Counted from the first letter of the stretch, positions 39,983-50,087 are shown. The stretch: DNA of 64,000 bases from an uncultured Pseudomonas sp. (GCF_946886105.1 NZ_CAMPHV010000021.1:1-64000), one strand, 5' to 3'. Made by a program: numbers and translations. Notes: generated by a model not told the origin, from the letters alone.

Positions 39983-40012
39983 AAAAAAGCCCCGCACATG
40001 GCGGGGCTTTTT
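39983..40012. terminator. Terminator shared by the cold-shock gene and apbC side
   Basis: AAAAAAGCCCCGC and GCGGGGCTTTTT form a stem around ACATG with A/T tracts on both sides, 21 bases past the cold-shock stop codon. Confidence 0.88.
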
Positions 40013-40032
40013 CTCAAGCAGGTTAGATCAGG

Positions 40033-40242
40033 TTATACAACCTGAACTTCCTCAGCCTGCATGCCTTTCTGACCACGGGTGGCCACGAAAGTCACTTGCT
40101 GGCCTTCTTTCAGGCTCTTGAAGCCATCGCTCTGGATAGCTTTGAAGTGTACGAAGAGGTCGTCACCGGATTGCGGGGTGATGAAGCCGTAGCCTTTTTC
40201 ATCGTTGAACCACTTGACGGTGCCGCTCTGACGATTCGACAT
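40033..40242 (-). CDS. Cold-shock domain protein, CspA family
   Basis: A 69-residue single-domain RNA/DNA chaperone. The RNA-binding motifs RNP1 KGYGFI and RNP2 LFVHF are intact, in [20 protein letters not shown]. The start at 40242 follows TAGGAG. The upstream 314 bases (40243-40556) have no gene and probably include a long leader, as cold-shock genes often have; no hairpin there was strong enough to call. Confidence 0.95.
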   Translation of the reverse strand: MSNRQSGTVKWFNDEKGYGFITPQSGDDLFVHFKAIQSDGFKSLKEGQQVTFVATRGQKGMQAEEVQVV

Positions 40243-40556
40243 GTTATGTCTCCTAACAAAAAATATTAACAGCCCTGGAATAGCCCAGGCCGGGACTGAG
40301 TGCAACGAGTACTAGGAGTCGGACGATGTTTGGATCGAAATCTCGGCATCAAGTAGCGATTCGCGGTGACACATGCAGCACAGTGGGAACACCATACCTG
40401 CTTTTAACGCTAAGCGCGAATGCTCTCTGCACCTTTATGTTATTTAACGACTGTTGGCGTGTAGGCGTGTGCCGATTAACAGCCTTTGAACCGCATGGCT
40501 TGCATCGGTAAGATGCGCTCACTTTTTCTCCAATCAGCCCATTCAGGAAGCCCGCC
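40243..40556. other. Intergenic region, cold-shock gene / dcd divergent promoters
   Basis: Gene-free 314 bases between divergent genes. It holds the ribosome site of the cold-shock gene near 40250 and that of dcd (AGGAAG at 40544). I looked for a tRNA and found none. Confidence 0.5.
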
Positions 40557-41123
40557 ATGAGCATCAAATCGGATAAGTGGATTCGCCGCATGGCCCAAGA
40601 GCACGGCATGATCGAGCCTTTCGTCGAGCGCCAGGTGCGCGTCGAAGGCGCGCAGCAGCTGATTTCTTATGGGGTTTCCAGTTACGGCTACGATGTGCGC
40701 TGCGCCGACGAATTCAAGGTGTTCACCAATATCAACTCGGCCACCGTCGACCCGAAGAATTTCGACGAAAAAAGCTTCGTCGACGTGAAGAGCGATGTCT
40801 GCATCATCCCGCCGAACTCCTTCGCCCTGGCGCGCACCGTCGAATATTTCCGCATTCCGCGTAACGTGTTGACCATTTGTCTGGGTAAAAGCACCTATGC
40901 GCGTTGCGGCATCATCGTCAATGTCACCCCGCTCGAGCCGGAATGGGAAGGTCACGTGACGCTGGAGTTTTCCAACACCACTACGCTGCCGGCGAAGATC
41001 TATGCCAATGAAGGCGTGGCGCAAATGCTCTTTCTCGAGTCCGACGAAGAGTGCGAGGTGTCCTACAAGGACCGTGGCGGCAAATATCAGGGGCAACAGG
41101 GTGTGACCTTGCCCAAGGCCTGA
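40557..41123 (+). CDS. dcd: dCTP deaminase
   Basis: A 188-residue trimeric enzyme that turns dCTP into dUTP for thymidylate synthesis. The active-site region [33 protein letters not shown] (about residues 109-141) includes the catalytic Glu of the EGHVTLE string, and the C-terminal [12 protein letters not shown] is the family tail. Its leader (CATTCAGGAAGCCCGCC) resembles that of the small ORF 190 bases downstream. Confidence 0.96.
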   Translation: MSIKSDKWIRRMAQEHGMIEPFVERQVRVEGAQQLISYGVSSYGYDVRCADEFKVFTNINSATVDPKNFDEKSFVDVKSDVCIIPPNSFALARTVEYFRIPRNVLTICLGKSTYARCGIIVNVTPLEPEWEGHVTLEFSNTTTLPAKIYANEGVAQMLFLESDEECEVSYKDRGGKYQGQQGVTLPKA

Positions 41124-41143
41124 TACCAAAGGTTGGACCAGGA

Positions 41144-41166
41144 AGCCGGGGATACCCGGCTTTTTT
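41144..41166 (+). terminator. Terminator of dcd
   Basis: AGCCGGG and CCCGGCT form a stem around GATA, followed by six T, 20 bases after the stop codon. Confidence 0.88.
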
Positions 41167-41314
41167 GTCGGTGCCGTTTGCGGGCTTGGATCAGCTCGCC
41201 GGGTTTTCGCCGCTTGCGGGCGGGATTGGCGGAAAGACGCTTAAATATTCCGGGAATTCTCGTCCGGTTGTGACGCTCTATCGCTCACAGCCATTCAGCT
41301 GGAGGAAGCCCGTC

Positions 41315-41512
41315 ATGTTCACTCAGTCCACGCCATGCCCGATCCCGGCTCCCGTGTCGGCAAATATCTGGTTGGCCGGCGGCATTCCCGGGCAGCCCGA
41401 GCCCGATACGCCGGGAGAGCCGGTTTTGCCCGATCAGCCCACCGAGCCGGGCGAGCCGACGGTCCCCGACCAGGCGCCGCCGATCCCCACCGCCGAGGCC
41501 GCCGGATATTAA
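41315..41512 (+). CDS. Small proline-rich protein
   Basis: A 65-residue acidic, proline-rich protein with repeated PGEP/PDQP units ([31 protein letters not shown]) and no signal peptide or helix. ATG 41315 is preceded by GGAGG at good spacing, which is the main argument that it is translated. It would be largely disordered. Function unknown. Its last codons overlap the 3' end of the convergent nadE by four bases. Confidence 0.6.
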   Translation: MFTQSTPCPIPAPVSANIWLAGGIPGQPEPDTPGEPVLPDQPTEPGEPTVPDQAPPIPTAEAAGY

Positions 41513-42336
41513 GGGACTAACGGCAGTTCGCGCTTATGGCGGGTGTTGTCGTAGGTGCGAACGATGATCCGGTAAGCCTCTTCGCGGACCTGCTGGCCAT
41601 GCAGAAAGGCGTCGATCTCGGCGTAGCTGACGCCATGGGCTTCTTCGTCGGGCTTGCCGGGGCGCAATTCTTCCAGATCGGCCGTGGGCACCTTGAGCAC
41701 CAATTCTTGCGGGGCACCGAGGTGCTTGGCGATAGCGCGCACCTGGCCTTTGACCAGCCCGCTCAGTGGCGCGAGGTCGCAGGCGCCGTCGCCGAATTTG
41801 GTGAAGAAGCCCATCACCGCTTCGGCGGCGTGGTCGGTGCCGATCACCAGGCCGTTGTTGGCGTTGGCGATGGCGAATTGGGCAACCATGCGGGTGCGTG
41901 CCTTGATATTGCCGACGACGAAGTCGCGACGTGCGTCGCTGAGCTTCTGCAGATGGCTGACCTGCTCGCCGAGGCCGCGCACGCTGTCGGCGATATTCAC
42001 GGTGTCCTGTTCATCGGCCCGGATGAATTGCAGCGAAGCCTGGGCGTCCTGTTCGTCATGCTGAGTGCCGTGGGGCAGGCGCACGGCGATAAAGCGGTAG
42101 CCGGTATCGCCGGTTTCTTCGCGTAGCTCCTCAACGCTCAATTGCGCCAGGCGCCCGGCGGTCAACGAATCGACGCCGCCGCTGATGCCCAGTACCAGTA
42201 CTTTCAGGCCGGCGTTGCGCAGGCAGTCCTTGATGAAGGTTTTGCGCCGTTCGATTTCCGCTGTCAGAGCGGCTTCGTCGGCAAAGGGCGGCACCACATC
42301 CAGGGCGGCGGCGATTTCGGCTTGGCGGTTGCTCAT
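41509..42336 (-). CDS. nadE: NH3-dependent NAD+ synthetase
   Basis: A 275-residue enzyme that amidates nicotinate adenine dinucleotide to NAD. The PP-loop [16 protein letters not shown] is near residue 48, with [29 protein letters not shown] as the second signature. It lacks a glutaminase domain, so it uses ammonia. It follows pncB by ten bases and is the last gene of pncA-pncB-nadE. Confidence 0.97.
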   Translation of the reverse strand: MSNRQAEIAAALDVVPPFADEAALTAEIERRKTFIKDCLRNAGLKVLVLGISGGVDSLTAGRLAQLSVEELREETGDTGYRFIAVRLPHGTQHDEQDAQASLQFIRADEQDTVNIADSVRGLGEQVSHLQKLSDARRDFVVGNIKARTRMVAQFAIANANNGLVIGTDHAAEAVMGFFTKFGDGACDLAPLSGLVKGQVRAIAKHLGAPQELVLKVPTADLEELRPGKPDEEAHGVSYAEIDAFLHGQQVREEAYRIIVRTYDNTRHKRELPLVP

Positions 42337-42346
42337 CTCAAAGTCC

Positions 42347-43558
42347 TCACTGGGCGTCGCGGACGCGGAAAACGTGTTTAAGGTAATTGACGAAGTTTTC
42401 GTCGCGGCATTGGGTCTTGCCGGGCGTATCGGAAATCTTCGCCACGGGCTGACCATTGCAGGCGGTCATTTTGATCACGATATTCATTGGCTCGACGCCG
42501 GGAATATCGCAGGTCAGGTTGGTGCCGATGCCAAAGCTTACTTGGATCCGCCCGTAAAGTGCACGGTAGAGCTGTAGCGACTTCCGCAGATCGAGCCCGT
42601 CGGAAAACACCAGGGTTTTACTGCGTGGATCGATGCCCAGGCTCTCATAGTGGCGGATGGCTTTTTCCGCCCAGATCAGCGGGTCGCCCGAGTCGTGGCG
42701 CAGGCCGTCGAACAGCTTGGCGAAGTACAGATCGAAATCCTTGAGGAAGGCATCGGTGGTGATGCAATCGGTCAGGGCGATGCCGAGCAGGCCGCGGTAT
42801 TCGCGGACCCAGCAGTCGAGGGCGGCGATCTGGCTGTCGATCAGCCGCGGGCCGAGCTGCTGATGAGCCATCAACCATTCATGGGCCATGGTGCCTATGG
42901 GTTTCAGCTCGAATTCGCGGGCCAGGTGCACGTTGCTGGTGCCGACGAAGCGCCCGGGAAAGTCGCGCTTGAGGATATGCACCATTTGTTCCTGCACGCG
43001 GTAGGAGAAGCGCCGGCGGGTGCCGAAGTCGGCAACCTGGAAGCCTGCCAGCTCGCTGCTCGAGGCTTCGCCCTTTAGCCAGTCGAGCTTGCGGTAGAGT
43101 TGTTCGCTGGCCTGTTCCAGCACCGTTTCGCGGTAGCGATAGCGGTTGCGCACTTCGCTGACGATCGCCAGCAGCGGAATTTCGTAAAGAATCACATGCA
43201 GCCAGGGGCCGCGCAGACGGATGCACAGCTGGCCGTCTTCGATGCCGGTTTGCACGTAGCGCAAATTGAAGCGGAACAGGCTGAGGAAGCGAATGAAGTC
43301 CGGCTTGAGAAAGGGGATGCGTTCGAGGAAGGCCAGTTGGTCGGCGGTGATGGAAATCTCCGCCAGGCGCTCGATCTGGTAGCGGATTTCCGCCAGATAG
43401 GGCGTCAGGTCTTCCGCGTTGCGACAGCGGAATTCCCACTCCACCTCGACGTTGGGGTAGTTGTGCAGCACCGCCTGCATCATCGTCAGCTTGTAGAAAT
43501 CGGTATCCAGCAGGTTCTGCACGATACGTTCGGCAAATACGCTTTCACCCATGATCAT
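42347..43558 (-). CDS. pncB: Nicotinate phosphoribosyltransferase
   Basis: A 403-residue enzyme that converts nicotinate and PRPP to nicotinate mononucleotide. Motifs: [11 protein letters not shown] near residue 20, [10 protein letters not shown] with the phosphorylated-His region [15 protein letters not shown] and VFSDGLDL. The first ATG overlaps the pncA stop (ATGA); an in-frame ATG six bases on is also possible. Product feeds NadE through the adenylyltransferase encoded elsewhere. Confidence 0.96.
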   Translation of the reverse strand: MIMGESVFAERIVQNLLDTDFYKLTMMQAVLHNYPNVEVEWEFRCRNAEDLTPYLAEIRYQIERLAEISITADQLAFLERIPFLKPDFIRFLSLFRFNLRYVQTGIEDGQLCIRLRGPWLHVILYEIPLLAIVSEVRNRYRYRETVLEQASEQLYRKLDWLKGEASSSELAGFQVADFGTRRRFSYRVQEQMVHILKRDFPGRFVGTSNVHLAREFELKPIGTMAHEWLMAHQQLGPRLIDSQIAALDCWVREYRGLLGIALTDCITTDAFLKDFDLYFAKLFDGLRHDSGDPLIWAEKAIRHYESLGIDPRSKTLVFSDGLDLRKSLQLYRALYGRIQVSFGIGTNLTCDIPGVEPMNIVIKMTACNGQPVAKISDTPGKTQCRDENFVNYLKHVFRVRDAQ

Positions 43559-44199
43559 TTCCTTTCATCCATGTTGAGGGCTGCGTCCAGCTCATCCAGG
43601 CTGGCGTACAGCTCGATATCCATCGCGCGCATCTGGGCGATCGCCGCCTCGGCGGTGTCCTCGGCAATCGCCCGGCAGGCCGGCAGGTATACGCCAACCG
43701 CGAAGCCGGCGTTGCGCAGTTGCAGCGCGGTGGTTTTCACGCAGTAGTCCAAGGCCAGGCCGCCGAGCAGCACGCGCCGCACGCCATTGTGCCGGAGAAA
43801 CTCGATAACGCCTGTGCTGCGTTTCTCGGCCAGATCGTGGTAGCAGGCGCCATAGGGGTGCAGATCGGGTTCCACGCCTTTCCAGACGAAATAATCGTAT
43901 TCCAGCGGCTGCGGCAGTTCGTCCAGCAATTCGAAGCCCGGAGTGCCGGGTACGCAGTGGCTGACCCAGCTCAGGTCGGCATTGGCCAGTCCGAGGGGTT
44001 GCAGCATCTCCGCGTGACTCTTGGCGACCCAGACGGCTTGCGGGCTGTGCGCGTCCTTGCTGCCGATACGCAGTTGCGCGCGGCTGGCCAGTTGGTTGAG
44101 GGCCGGGGCGATCAGGTCGCCGCCGGGCACCGGCAATTCGTCAGGGCAGAGCGGGGTGAAACCCTTTTGCGCGTCGATGTCGAAACTGGCGATTGTCAT
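43555..44199 (-). CDS. pncA: Nicotinamidase
   Basis: A 214-residue isochorismatase-fold amidase that hydrolyses nicotinamide to nicotinate. The catalytic triad is visible: Asp9 (in FDIDAQ), Lys107 (in VWKGVE) and Cys153 (in [11 protein letters not shown]). Metal ligands of the KDAHS type follow at 48-52. It begins the pncA-pncB-nadE operon, divergent from nrtR, with an operator-like palindrome in the shared region. Confidence 0.93.
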   Translation of the reverse strand: MTIASFDIDAQKGFTPLCPDELPVPGGDLIAPALNQLASRAQLRIGSKDAHSPQAVWVAKSHAEMLQPLGLANADLSWVSHCVPGTPGFELLDELPQPLEYDYFVWKGVEPDLHPYGACYHDLAEKRSTGVIEFLRHNGVRRVLLGGLALDYCVKTTALQLRNAGFAVGVYLPACRAIAEDTAEAAIAQMRAMDIELYASLDELDAALNMDERK

Positions 44200-44232
44200 A
44201 CTGCATCTCCAGATGCGGCGGTGTTTGGCGAT

Positions 44233-44253
44233 ATATTCCATCTGATGTAATAT
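44233..44253. promoter_or_regulatory. Probable NrtR operator
   Basis: A 21-base near-perfect palindrome, ATATTCCATC-T-GATGTAATAT, has one mismatched pair. It lies between the divergent pncA (start 44199) and nrtR (start 44373) genes, 34 bases from pncA. This is the expected place for NrtR control of NAD salvage and self-control. Confidence 0.72.
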
Positions 44254-44372
44254 GTCGTCAAGCGCTATTTGCTTGAGCGCTGCGAGTTTTGCTCGGTCGC
44301 TTGGGAAACAATGTCTTAATCTGCATCGCGGCGATTCGTCGGTGGGGGATGGATGGTTTATCGGGAGGTACG

Positions 44373-45065
44373 ATGAGTACGGCGGAAGTGCTGGCCAGCG
44401 TCGATATTGTCGCGCTGCGGTTGAATGAGCGGGCCGAGTTGGAGCTGTTGCTGATTCGTCGCGCCCAGGCGCCGTTCGAGCAGCAATGGGCATTGCCCGG
44501 CGTGTTGGTCAATGGCCGCTGCCAGGATCTCAGTTTGGAGGCAGCGGCCTGCCGCGCGTTGGCCTCCAAGGCGCGGGTAGAGCCGCGCTATCTGGAGCAG
44601 GTGGCGACCGTCGGCAATGGCACGCGCGATCCGCGCGGTTGGTCGATCAGTACCTTCTATCTGGCGCTGCTGCAGCCGGATACCGTTCTGCAGGGCGAGG
44701 ATTTGTGCTTTGTCGCGCTGAGCGCCGTGCTCGACGGCAGCCTGGGGTTACCTTTCGACCATGGGCAGTTGGTCGCCCAGGCGTTCGAGCGGCTGGGTGG
44801 CAAGTCGGTATACACCTCGTTACCGCTCTATCTGCTGGCGCCGCGCTTTACCGTGACCGAAGCCTTGGGCGCCTTTCAGGCATGCCTCGGCCAAGCGGTC
44901 CAGCACACGACCTTGCGCGGACGGCTGGAACGTATGAAGCAGCAGGGCTGGATTGCCGAGACGGGGGAGAAGAACTACCCCAGGATGGGGCGCCCGCAGA
45001 ACTTGCTGGAACATCAGGCCCGATCGGACGCTGCGTTTATTTTCGACCGCAGTGTGCTCAGCTAA
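44373..45065 (+). CDS. nrtR: NrtR-type NAD biosynthesis regulator
   Basis: A 230-residue protein with an N-terminal Nudix-fold domain (about 10-150) and a C-terminal winged helix (about 160-225; TLRGRLERMKQQGWIAETGEK). The Nudix box is degenerate (EAAACRALASKARV in place of ExxxREvxEE), so it should sense ADP-ribose rather than hydrolyse it. NrtR represses NAD salvage genes, and this one faces pncA-pncB-nadE. ATG 44373 follows GGGAGG. Confidence 0.9.
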   Translation: MSTAEVLASVDIVALRLNERAELELLLIRRAQAPFEQQWALPGVLVNGRCQDLSLEAAACRALASKARVEPRYLEQVATVGNGTRDPRGWSISTFYLALLQPDTVLQGEDLCFVALSAVLDGSLGLPFDHGQLVAQAFERLGGKSVYTSLPLYLLAPRFTVTEALGAFQACLGQAVQHTTLRGRLERMKQQGWIAETGEKNYPRMGRPQNLLEHQARSDAAFIFDRSVLS

Positions 45066-45093
45066 GGGCGGTTTGACTGTGCGTTTTGCAGGC

Positions 45094-45432
45094 AAAAGAA
45101 AGGCTCTGTCCCAATCATGTGTTGCGGGCGGCTTAGGGTGGGTTAGTGGCGCGGAACCGGTTTGGTGAAGTAACTGCGGGATCTGTGCGCCACGTAACCC
45201 ACCAAGCGGTCTTCGGACTGGTCCCGCTGGTGGGTTACGGCGCCACTGATTAAGCACCGACAGATAGCCCGTCGTGAATGCCTGCGGTTGGCAGGGGGCC
45301 CGACCTCGGGGCGAGCTTTTCGCTGTAAATCAAACAATCGGTCGGCAGCCCTGCGGGCTGCATTCGCCGCGGGGCGCGCCTCCTACAGGGTGTAGCTGCA
45401 TGAACACATGGCTGGGACATAGCCAAAAGAAA
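45094..45432. mobile_element. Candidate MITE-like element with 8-bp direct repeat
   Basis: Terminal inverted repeats of 20 bases (45102-45121 and 45405-45424; 17 of 20 positions match, GGCT[C/A]TGTCCCA at the outer end) bound 323 bp. They are flanked directly by AAAAGAAA on both sides (45094-45101 and 45425-45432). Inside are a 12-base perfect inverted repeat CGTAACCCACCA (45193-45204 with 45228-45239), related GGTGGGTTA copies, and a REP-like CTCCTACAGG near 45380. No open frame could be a transposase. Confidence 0.6.
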
Positions 45433-45452
45433 GGGCGCCTGAGAAGGCGCCC
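45425..45452 (-). terminator. Terminator of quiP
   Basis: On the minus strand GGGCGCC and GGCGCCC pair around TTCTCA, followed by TTTCTTTT. That T-tract is the same 8 bases that are duplicated at the other end of the MITE-like element. Confidence 0.85.
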
Positions 45453-45534
45453 AAAAATGATGATCTATGGAGTAAGTCCGCTAACTAAGAGCGACGGCTC
45501 GCTCATTTAGTTCGTGTCGGCCGACGAACGGTCG

Positions 45535-48072
45535 TTATTTGCCCGGTGTCAGCAGCAGTCGCTTGCTGCCGTAGGCCTTGTCCAGGTTCTTCGATTGGAA
45601 GGGGAAGCTCATGTACTGGCCCTTGCGCCAGGCCTCGATGCCGTCGGCGTAATGCGCGCTGGCCGGGTTGCCGGATTGGCCCGAGCTGTTCACCCCGATC
45701 AGCGGCTCCTCGCGGCCGAAATCGACAACCATGCGCATGGCCGGAATCAACCAGGTATCGAAATCCTGCCCCCAGCGATAGGCCGACACGTTGAGGGTGC
45801 TGTGGTCGCCGCCCGCCGGGTAGGGGCCGCGATCAAGGTAATCCTTCAGCGAATTGATCCCGGCCCGTTGGCTGGCGCTCAGGTGCGGTGCCAGTCGGCT
45901 GCTCTCGCTACGCCATTCGTAGGTGTGCAGCTTGCCCCATTGCCAGGCGCTGCGGTCCTGGCCGAGTTTGGCTTCGGCAAAGGTCACGGCGGCCGCCAGG
46001 CTGCGCGCCAGAATCGCCGGTTTGTCTTCCTGCTGTGGGGTGCCGGTATCGTTCCAGAACGGGCTGTCATCGCGGCCGAGCAGATGGTCGGCCTGGGCCG
46101 AATAGGAGGTGTTGGCCGTTGCGACCAACGCCTGCCAGGCCGGTTGGGTGTCCGGCCCCAGTTCATCGAGGAAGATCTGCCGGGCGCTTTGCTGCAGGAA
46201 GGCGCCATATAGGGCGGCATCCGCCGAGTCGGCGGTGAGCTTGCCGTCGAACGCCATCAAGCGGCGTTGGGCTTCCTCGGCCTTTGCGCGCTCCGCCGCG
46301 GGCAGCGCTGCGATCGCCTGCTTGAGCGCTTCGGCCATGCCGGGCGCGGCGAACATCGCTTGCAGCTTGGCGACGAACAGCGAGGTCTGGTCGTACTGCA
46401 TGGCGATCATGCTGGCGCTGTCGTGCTTGCCGCTGGCGGCCAGTTGCGCGATGCGTTCGGCGCGTTCCGGGTAATACCAGGAGTTGGATAACTGCATGCC
46501 ATAGCCGCGTGGCACGGTGCGGTTATTGGCAGTACCCAGCCAGCCTTCGGCAGGGTCCTGGTCGTAGGGGTGGAGCATGGGCTCGGCAAAGCCATCCCAG
46601 TCGTAGCGACCGTCCCAGCCGGGGGAGGGCAAAAGACCCAGGCCTTCGCGGCGGTTGGGGAAGCGCCCGGTGACTTGCCAGCCGATATGCCGGGCATCGG
46701 CAAACACAATATTCAGCGGCATCGCGCGCACCTCGCGGGTGGCTTCGAAGGCCTGGTCGAGGTTTTGTGCACGGGACAGGTCGAAGAACGCATCGAGACT
46801 TTTATCGGTTTCGAACTGCGCGGTTTGTAAGGCCAGACCGTAACCGCTGCTCAGTTGCAGTGGTTGCAACAGGTGTTTGCGTTCGCCCAGTACCGCGTTC
46901 AGCAGTGGTCCATGGCGGGTTTCGTGCAGGGTTTCGCGGATTGGCCGCTGGCCTTTGATAAAGAAGGTTTCCTGGCGTTCGCGGGTCGCCAGCCATTTAC
47001 CCTCGGCCTGGTAATACAGACGACCGCCTTCGCGCTTGAGCTTCTCCAGAAATAGGTCCTGGTTGTCGCCCATGACCATGGTCATGCCCCAGGCCACTTT
47101 GCCATTGAAGCCGGCGACTATTGCCGGCACGCCGGCAATCGAAATACCGGCGGCCTGGAATTTCGGCGAGCGGATCTGTACGAAATTCCACGCCGAGGGC
47201 ATCGATAACGGCAGGTGGGTGTCGTTGGCCAGCAGGCTTCGCCCGCTGCGGCTGTTCTGTGGAGCGATGGCCCAGTTGTTCGAGGCGGCAACCCCGAGCA
47301 TGTGCAGGTCGGCGAACTGGCGTGATGTCTGCTCCAAGGCCGCAAGCCCAGGGAACTGGCCGGCCAATTGGAGGCCCTTGAGTTTCTCGGCTTCTTCGAA
47401 CGGCAGCGGCTCGTCCGGGTAAGTCGGCAAGAGCCAGGCGAGCTGCTCGCTGCCGACTTTCTGCGCCATGACCAGGGCGGCGATTTCTTCCTGTAGATTG
47501 ACCGCCAGGCCGAAATTCAGCAGGCAGAACACTAGCACCGAATCTTCGGCTTTCCAGTAAGCCGGGCGGTAGCCGGCCTCGGCCAGATCCATCGGCAATT
47601 TATCGCGATAGCGGAACAGGTAGGCGTTCACCCCGCGGGCATAGACTTCGAAGAAGCGCTGCAGGCGCGGCGAGGCATTGCGGTATAGAACCTCGGCGCT
47701 CTTCTTCAGGTTGACCGCGCGCATGAAACGGTCGACTTCCAGCACGCCCGGGCCGGCCATTTCCGCCAGACGGCCCTCAGCCATCAAACGCAGGCCGACC
47801 ATCTGGCTGAGGCGGTCGCTGGCGTGCACATAACCCAAGGCGAACAGCGCGTCATGGAAGCTGTTGGTTTCGATCAGCGGCATGCCGAGCACATTGCGCC
47901 GCACCGTCACGCTTTGCGCCAAGCCCTTGACCGGCACTATGCCTTGGTCGGGATGCACGCTGGCGCTGTAGCGGCTGTTGAGGAAGGACTGGCAACCAGT
48001 CAGGGTCACGGCAACCGTCAGGGCTGTCGCGAGACCGAATAGGCTAAGGGGGCGGACGGCACGCAGTGACAT
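45535..48072 (-). CDS. quiP: Acyl-homoserine lactone acylase, QuiP-like
   Basis: An 845-residue Ntn-hydrolase of the penicillin-acylase/AHL-acylase family that removes the acyl chain from quorum-sensing signals. It is exported; the N-terminus has a lipobox-like LTGC (Cys27). The precursor is cut before the nucleophile Ser264 (in [11 protein letters not shown]), giving alpha and beta chains. The length and context match P. aeruginosa QuiP as I recall. An intrinsic terminator follows, next to the MITE-like element. Confidence 0.88.
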   Translation of the reverse strand: MSLRAVRPLSLFGLATALTVAVTLTGCQSFLNSRYSASVHPDQGIVPVKGLAQSVTVRRNVLGMPLIETNSFHDALFALGYVHASDRLSQMVGLRLMAEGRLAEMAGPGVLEVDRFMRAVNLKKSAEVLYRNASPRLQRFFEVYARGVNAYLFRYRDKLPMDLAEAGYRPAYWKAEDSVLVFCLLNFGLAVNLQEEIAALVMAQKVGSEQLAWLLPTYPDEPLPFEEAEKLKGLQLAGQFPGLAALEQTSRQFADLHMLGVAASNNWAIAPQNSRSGRSLLANDTHLPLSMPSAWNFVQIRSPKFQAAGISIAGVPAIVAGFNGKVAWGMTMVMGDNQDLFLEKLKREGGRLYYQAEGKWLATRERQETFFIKGQRPIRETLHETRHGPLLNAVLGERKHLLQPLQLSSGYGLALQTAQFETDKSLDAFFDLSRAQNLDQAFEATREVRAMPLNIVFADARHIGWQVTGRFPNRREGLGLLPSPGWDGRYDWDGFAEPMLHPYDQDPAEGWLGTANNRTVPRGYGMQLSNSWYYPERAERIAQLAASGKHDSASMIAMQYDQTSLFVAKLQAMFAAPGMAEALKQAIAALPAAERAKAEEAQRRLMAFDGKLTADSADAALYGAFLQQSARQIFLDELGPDTQPAWQALVATANTSYSAQADHLLGRDDSPFWNDTGTPQQEDKPAILARSLAAAVTFAEAKLGQDRSAWQWGKLHTYEWRSESSRLAPHLSASQRAGINSLKDYLDRGPYPAGGDHSTLNVSAYRWGQDFDTWLIPAMRMVVDFGREEPLIGVNSSGQSGNPASAHYADGIEAWRKGQYMSFPFQSKNLDKAYGSKRLLLTPGK

Positions 48073-48162
48073 GCTGCAAGCTCCTTGCAGGAGACCAAGG
48101 GTTCAGGGATGAAAGGGTTATTCAACCACGCTGGTGCGCGGTGGTTAAGCATAGCGCCTGGT

Positions 48163-48627
48163 TCAGGCCGCTTTGGAGGCGCGCGCCAGGCCCTCGTCGA
48201 GCAGCCAGCGCGCAGCCGTGCGTGCGGCGGCCTTATGCTGCAGTTCCAATTCGTTGAAATGTTTTTCGTGCTTGCGCCTTTCGCTCTTATCCAATGCCTT
48301 CCAGTGGGCATGGGTCGGCACCTGAGCTGTGGCATCGAACAACAGATGGAATACCTGGCAGCGCGCATCCTGGCTGAGCGCACTGTCGTAGTTGTCGAGC
48401 AGGACCTTGATCCGAATCGCCCCTTCGATCAGCGGCAACTGACCGTCGAGCAGGCTGCCCGCCAGTATTTGTAAATCGCCGCTCAAGCGCTCGCGACGTT
48501 CTTCGGCCTGCTGCTTTTGCGCACGCTGCTGCGCCCATACGCGCCGCCACAGGTGCAGGGCGTACAGCGCCAGGGCGGTGATCAATACCGCGCCGGCAAG
48601 CAGCAGAAACAGGCTCAGAGCGCTCAT
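48163..48627 (-). CDS. DUF2489-like membrane-anchored protein
   Basis: A 154-residue protein with one N-terminal membrane helix (LFLLLAGAVLITALALYALHLW, about 5-26), then a mostly helical cytoplasmic part rich in Lys, Glu and Ala. It fits the DUF2489 family; no enzyme motif is visible. It is in the same direction as the SEC-C gene upstream (8 bases away), so the two are probably cotranscribed. Confidence 0.7.
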   Translation of the reverse strand: MSALSLFLLLAGAVLITALALYALHLWRRVWAQQRAQKQQAEERRERLSGDLQILAGSLLDGQLPLIEGAIRIKVLLDNYDSALSQDARCQVFHLLFDATAQVPTHAHWKALDKSERRKHEKHFNELELQHKAAARTAARWLLDEGLARASKAA

Positions 48628-48634
48628 GGGCGGA

Positions 48635-48838
48635 TCAGGCGCCGTGACATTTCTTGAATTTCTTCTCGCTGCCGCAAGGGCAGGGGTCGTTACGACCGAC
48701 ATCCTTCAGCGCGTTGCGCACCGGCTCCTGATGGCCGTGGTTGCAATGCGGGCCGTGCACGTGGCCATGATCGTGGTCGTGGTCGTGGTCGTGGTCGCAG
48801 TCCGGGCCATGGACATGGACATGGGCTTGCTGGTTCAT
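48635..48838 (-). CDS. Histidine-rich SEC-C motif protein
   Basis: A 67-residue protein. The N-terminal half is a His/Asp-rich run ([15 protein letters not shown]...[13 protein letters not shown]) likely to bind Zn or Ni. The C-terminal half is a SEC-C zinc motif [21 protein letters not shown] motifs are found in SecA and on metal-dependent chaperones. Function of this stand-alone form is not known; YchJ with the same motif lies 2.5 kb away. Confidence 0.85.
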   Translation of the reverse strand: MNQQAHVHVHGPDCDHDHDHDHDHGHVHGPHCNHGHQEPVRNALKDVGRNDPCPCGSEKKFKKCHGA

Positions 48839-48844
48839 AAGTAC

Positions 48845-49342
48845 CTACTTGGGAATGAAATGGCCGGGGATTATCTCGCCATTGCGCGCAACCTGCACGC
48901 TGCGTCCGAACATGAAGCCGGTTTTCACCTGGCCGCTCAGTCGATAGCGAATGGGTTCTTCGGGTTTTTCCAATAGTTTGACGATGCGCCGCAGATGGCG
49001 CCAGAGGTTGGTGCGCACCGGCACGTCGAACTCGTGATGACCATGCGCCGGCACGGTGAACCAGGTGCTGGATTCGCCTTCCGCCAGTTTCACCTCGTTG
49101 AGGTACACGCTGTATTCGAGCCTGCGCACCGGCAGACTCACCGAGTTGGGGTTGTCGATACGAAAGCGCAGCACGAATTGCTGCTCGAGTAATTTGGCTT
49201 TGACGACGTCGACGTTGATCAGGCGAACATCCGGGTCTTTGAAACCACCCGACATCCAGGTGGAGCACCCGCCGAGGCCAGAAAGCAGGCCGAAAAACAT
49301 CAGTAGGCTAAGTATTTTTATCGTTTGCGCCTGAAGAAACAT
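48845..49342 (-). CDS. LEA type 2 (WHy-domain) lipoprotein
   Basis: A 165-residue lipoprotein (lipobox GLGGC near residue 26) carrying one LEA-2/WHy beta-sandwich domain: LRFRIDNPNSVSLPVRRLEYSVYLNE and WFTVPAHGHHEFDVPV. Proteins like this sit at the outer membrane and are linked with stress. The start at 49342 follows GGAG by seven bases. Confidence 0.83.
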   Translation of the reverse strand: MFLQAQTIKILSLLMFFGLLSGLGGCSTWMSGGFKDPDVRLINVDVVKAKLLEQQFVLRFRIDNPNSVSLPVRRLEYSVYLNEVKLAEGESSTWFTVPAHGHHEFDVPVRTNLWRHLRRIVKLLEKPEEPIRYRLSGQVKTGFMFGRSVQVARNGEIIPGHFIPK

Positions 49343-49455
49343 TTCATACTCCGATATGACGCCCCAGTGTAACAAGCAACGCTTTGCCTGCAACGTGTTG
49401 TGAGGGTAAAAAAACCTGCGCCATACTGCAGGCTGAATAGGACAGGAGTGTGACC

Positions 49456-50028
49456 ATGGCCCGTTATGAAATTGCCTTTGCCGGTCAGTTGATACCCGGC
49501 GCGCAGGCGGAGCAGGTCAAAGCCAATCTGGCCAAGTTGTTCCAGGCCGACGCGCAACGTATCGCTTTGCTGTTTTCAGGTCGGCGGATCGTGATCAAGA
49601 ACAACCTGGATGCCGCGGGCGCCGAGAAATATCGCGCCACCATGGAGCGTGCCGGCGCCTTGGCGCTGGTGACGGCCATGCCCGAGGAAATCGAAGAGAT
49701 CGAGCTGGCGCCTCCGCCCGTTGAAGCACCTGCTCCCGCAGTCGTTGCGCCGGTGGCTGCTGTGGCCACGTCGATGGAAACGCCGGTTCGGCGCCTGCAG
49801 GTCGCACCGCGAGATGAATATATGGCGGCTTTTATCGCGGTGGATGCGCCGGACTTCGGCATTGCCCCGCTGGGCGAGGATTTGCAGGATGAGAAAGCCG
49901 CGCCGCAAGCGCCGGCAGTCGATCTGTCGCAGTTCAGCTTGGCGCCCACGGGCAGCGACATGGGCCAGGCGAAGGCCGCTCCCGCTGCGCCGCCACCCGA
50001 TGTGTCGCATCTGAAATTGCAGGAATGA
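49456..50028 (+). CDS. Hypothetical protein with Pro/Ala-rich middle
   Basis: A 190-residue protein. The N-terminal part (about 1-75; YEIAFAGQLIPGAQAEQVKANLAKLFQADA) looks like a small globular domain, the middle is Pro/Ala/Val-rich and probably disordered, and the C-terminus has PDFGIAPLGEDL and FSLAPTGSDMG as two related short segments. ATG 49456 lies seven bases after AGGAG. Divergent from the LEA gene. Family not recognised. Confidence 0.7.
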   Translation: MARYEIAFAGQLIPGAQAEQVKANLAKLFQADAQRIALLFSGRRIVIKNNLDAAGAEKYRATMERAGALALVTAMPEEIEEIELAPPPVEAPAPAVVAPVAAVATSMETPVRRLQVAPRDEYMAAFIAVDAPDFGIAPLGEDLQDEKAAPQAPAVDLSQFSLAPTGSDMGQAKAAPAAPPPDVSHLKLQE

Positions 50029-50087
50029 CAGTGCCGAGGCCCGCTATTGCGGGCCTCGGCGCACTCGGGGGCGATTAGCCGCTGGGG

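Noticed and set aside
40310..40520. Possible tRNA or other structured RNA upstream of dcd
   Set aside because: No acceptor/T-arm pairing or GTTCGA-type T-loop found in a plausible cloverleaf.
45066..45534. Small coding genes in the nrtR-quiP gap
   Set aside because: Short frames here lack ribosome sites and cross palindromic repeats; the region is better explained by the MITE-like element and the terminator.
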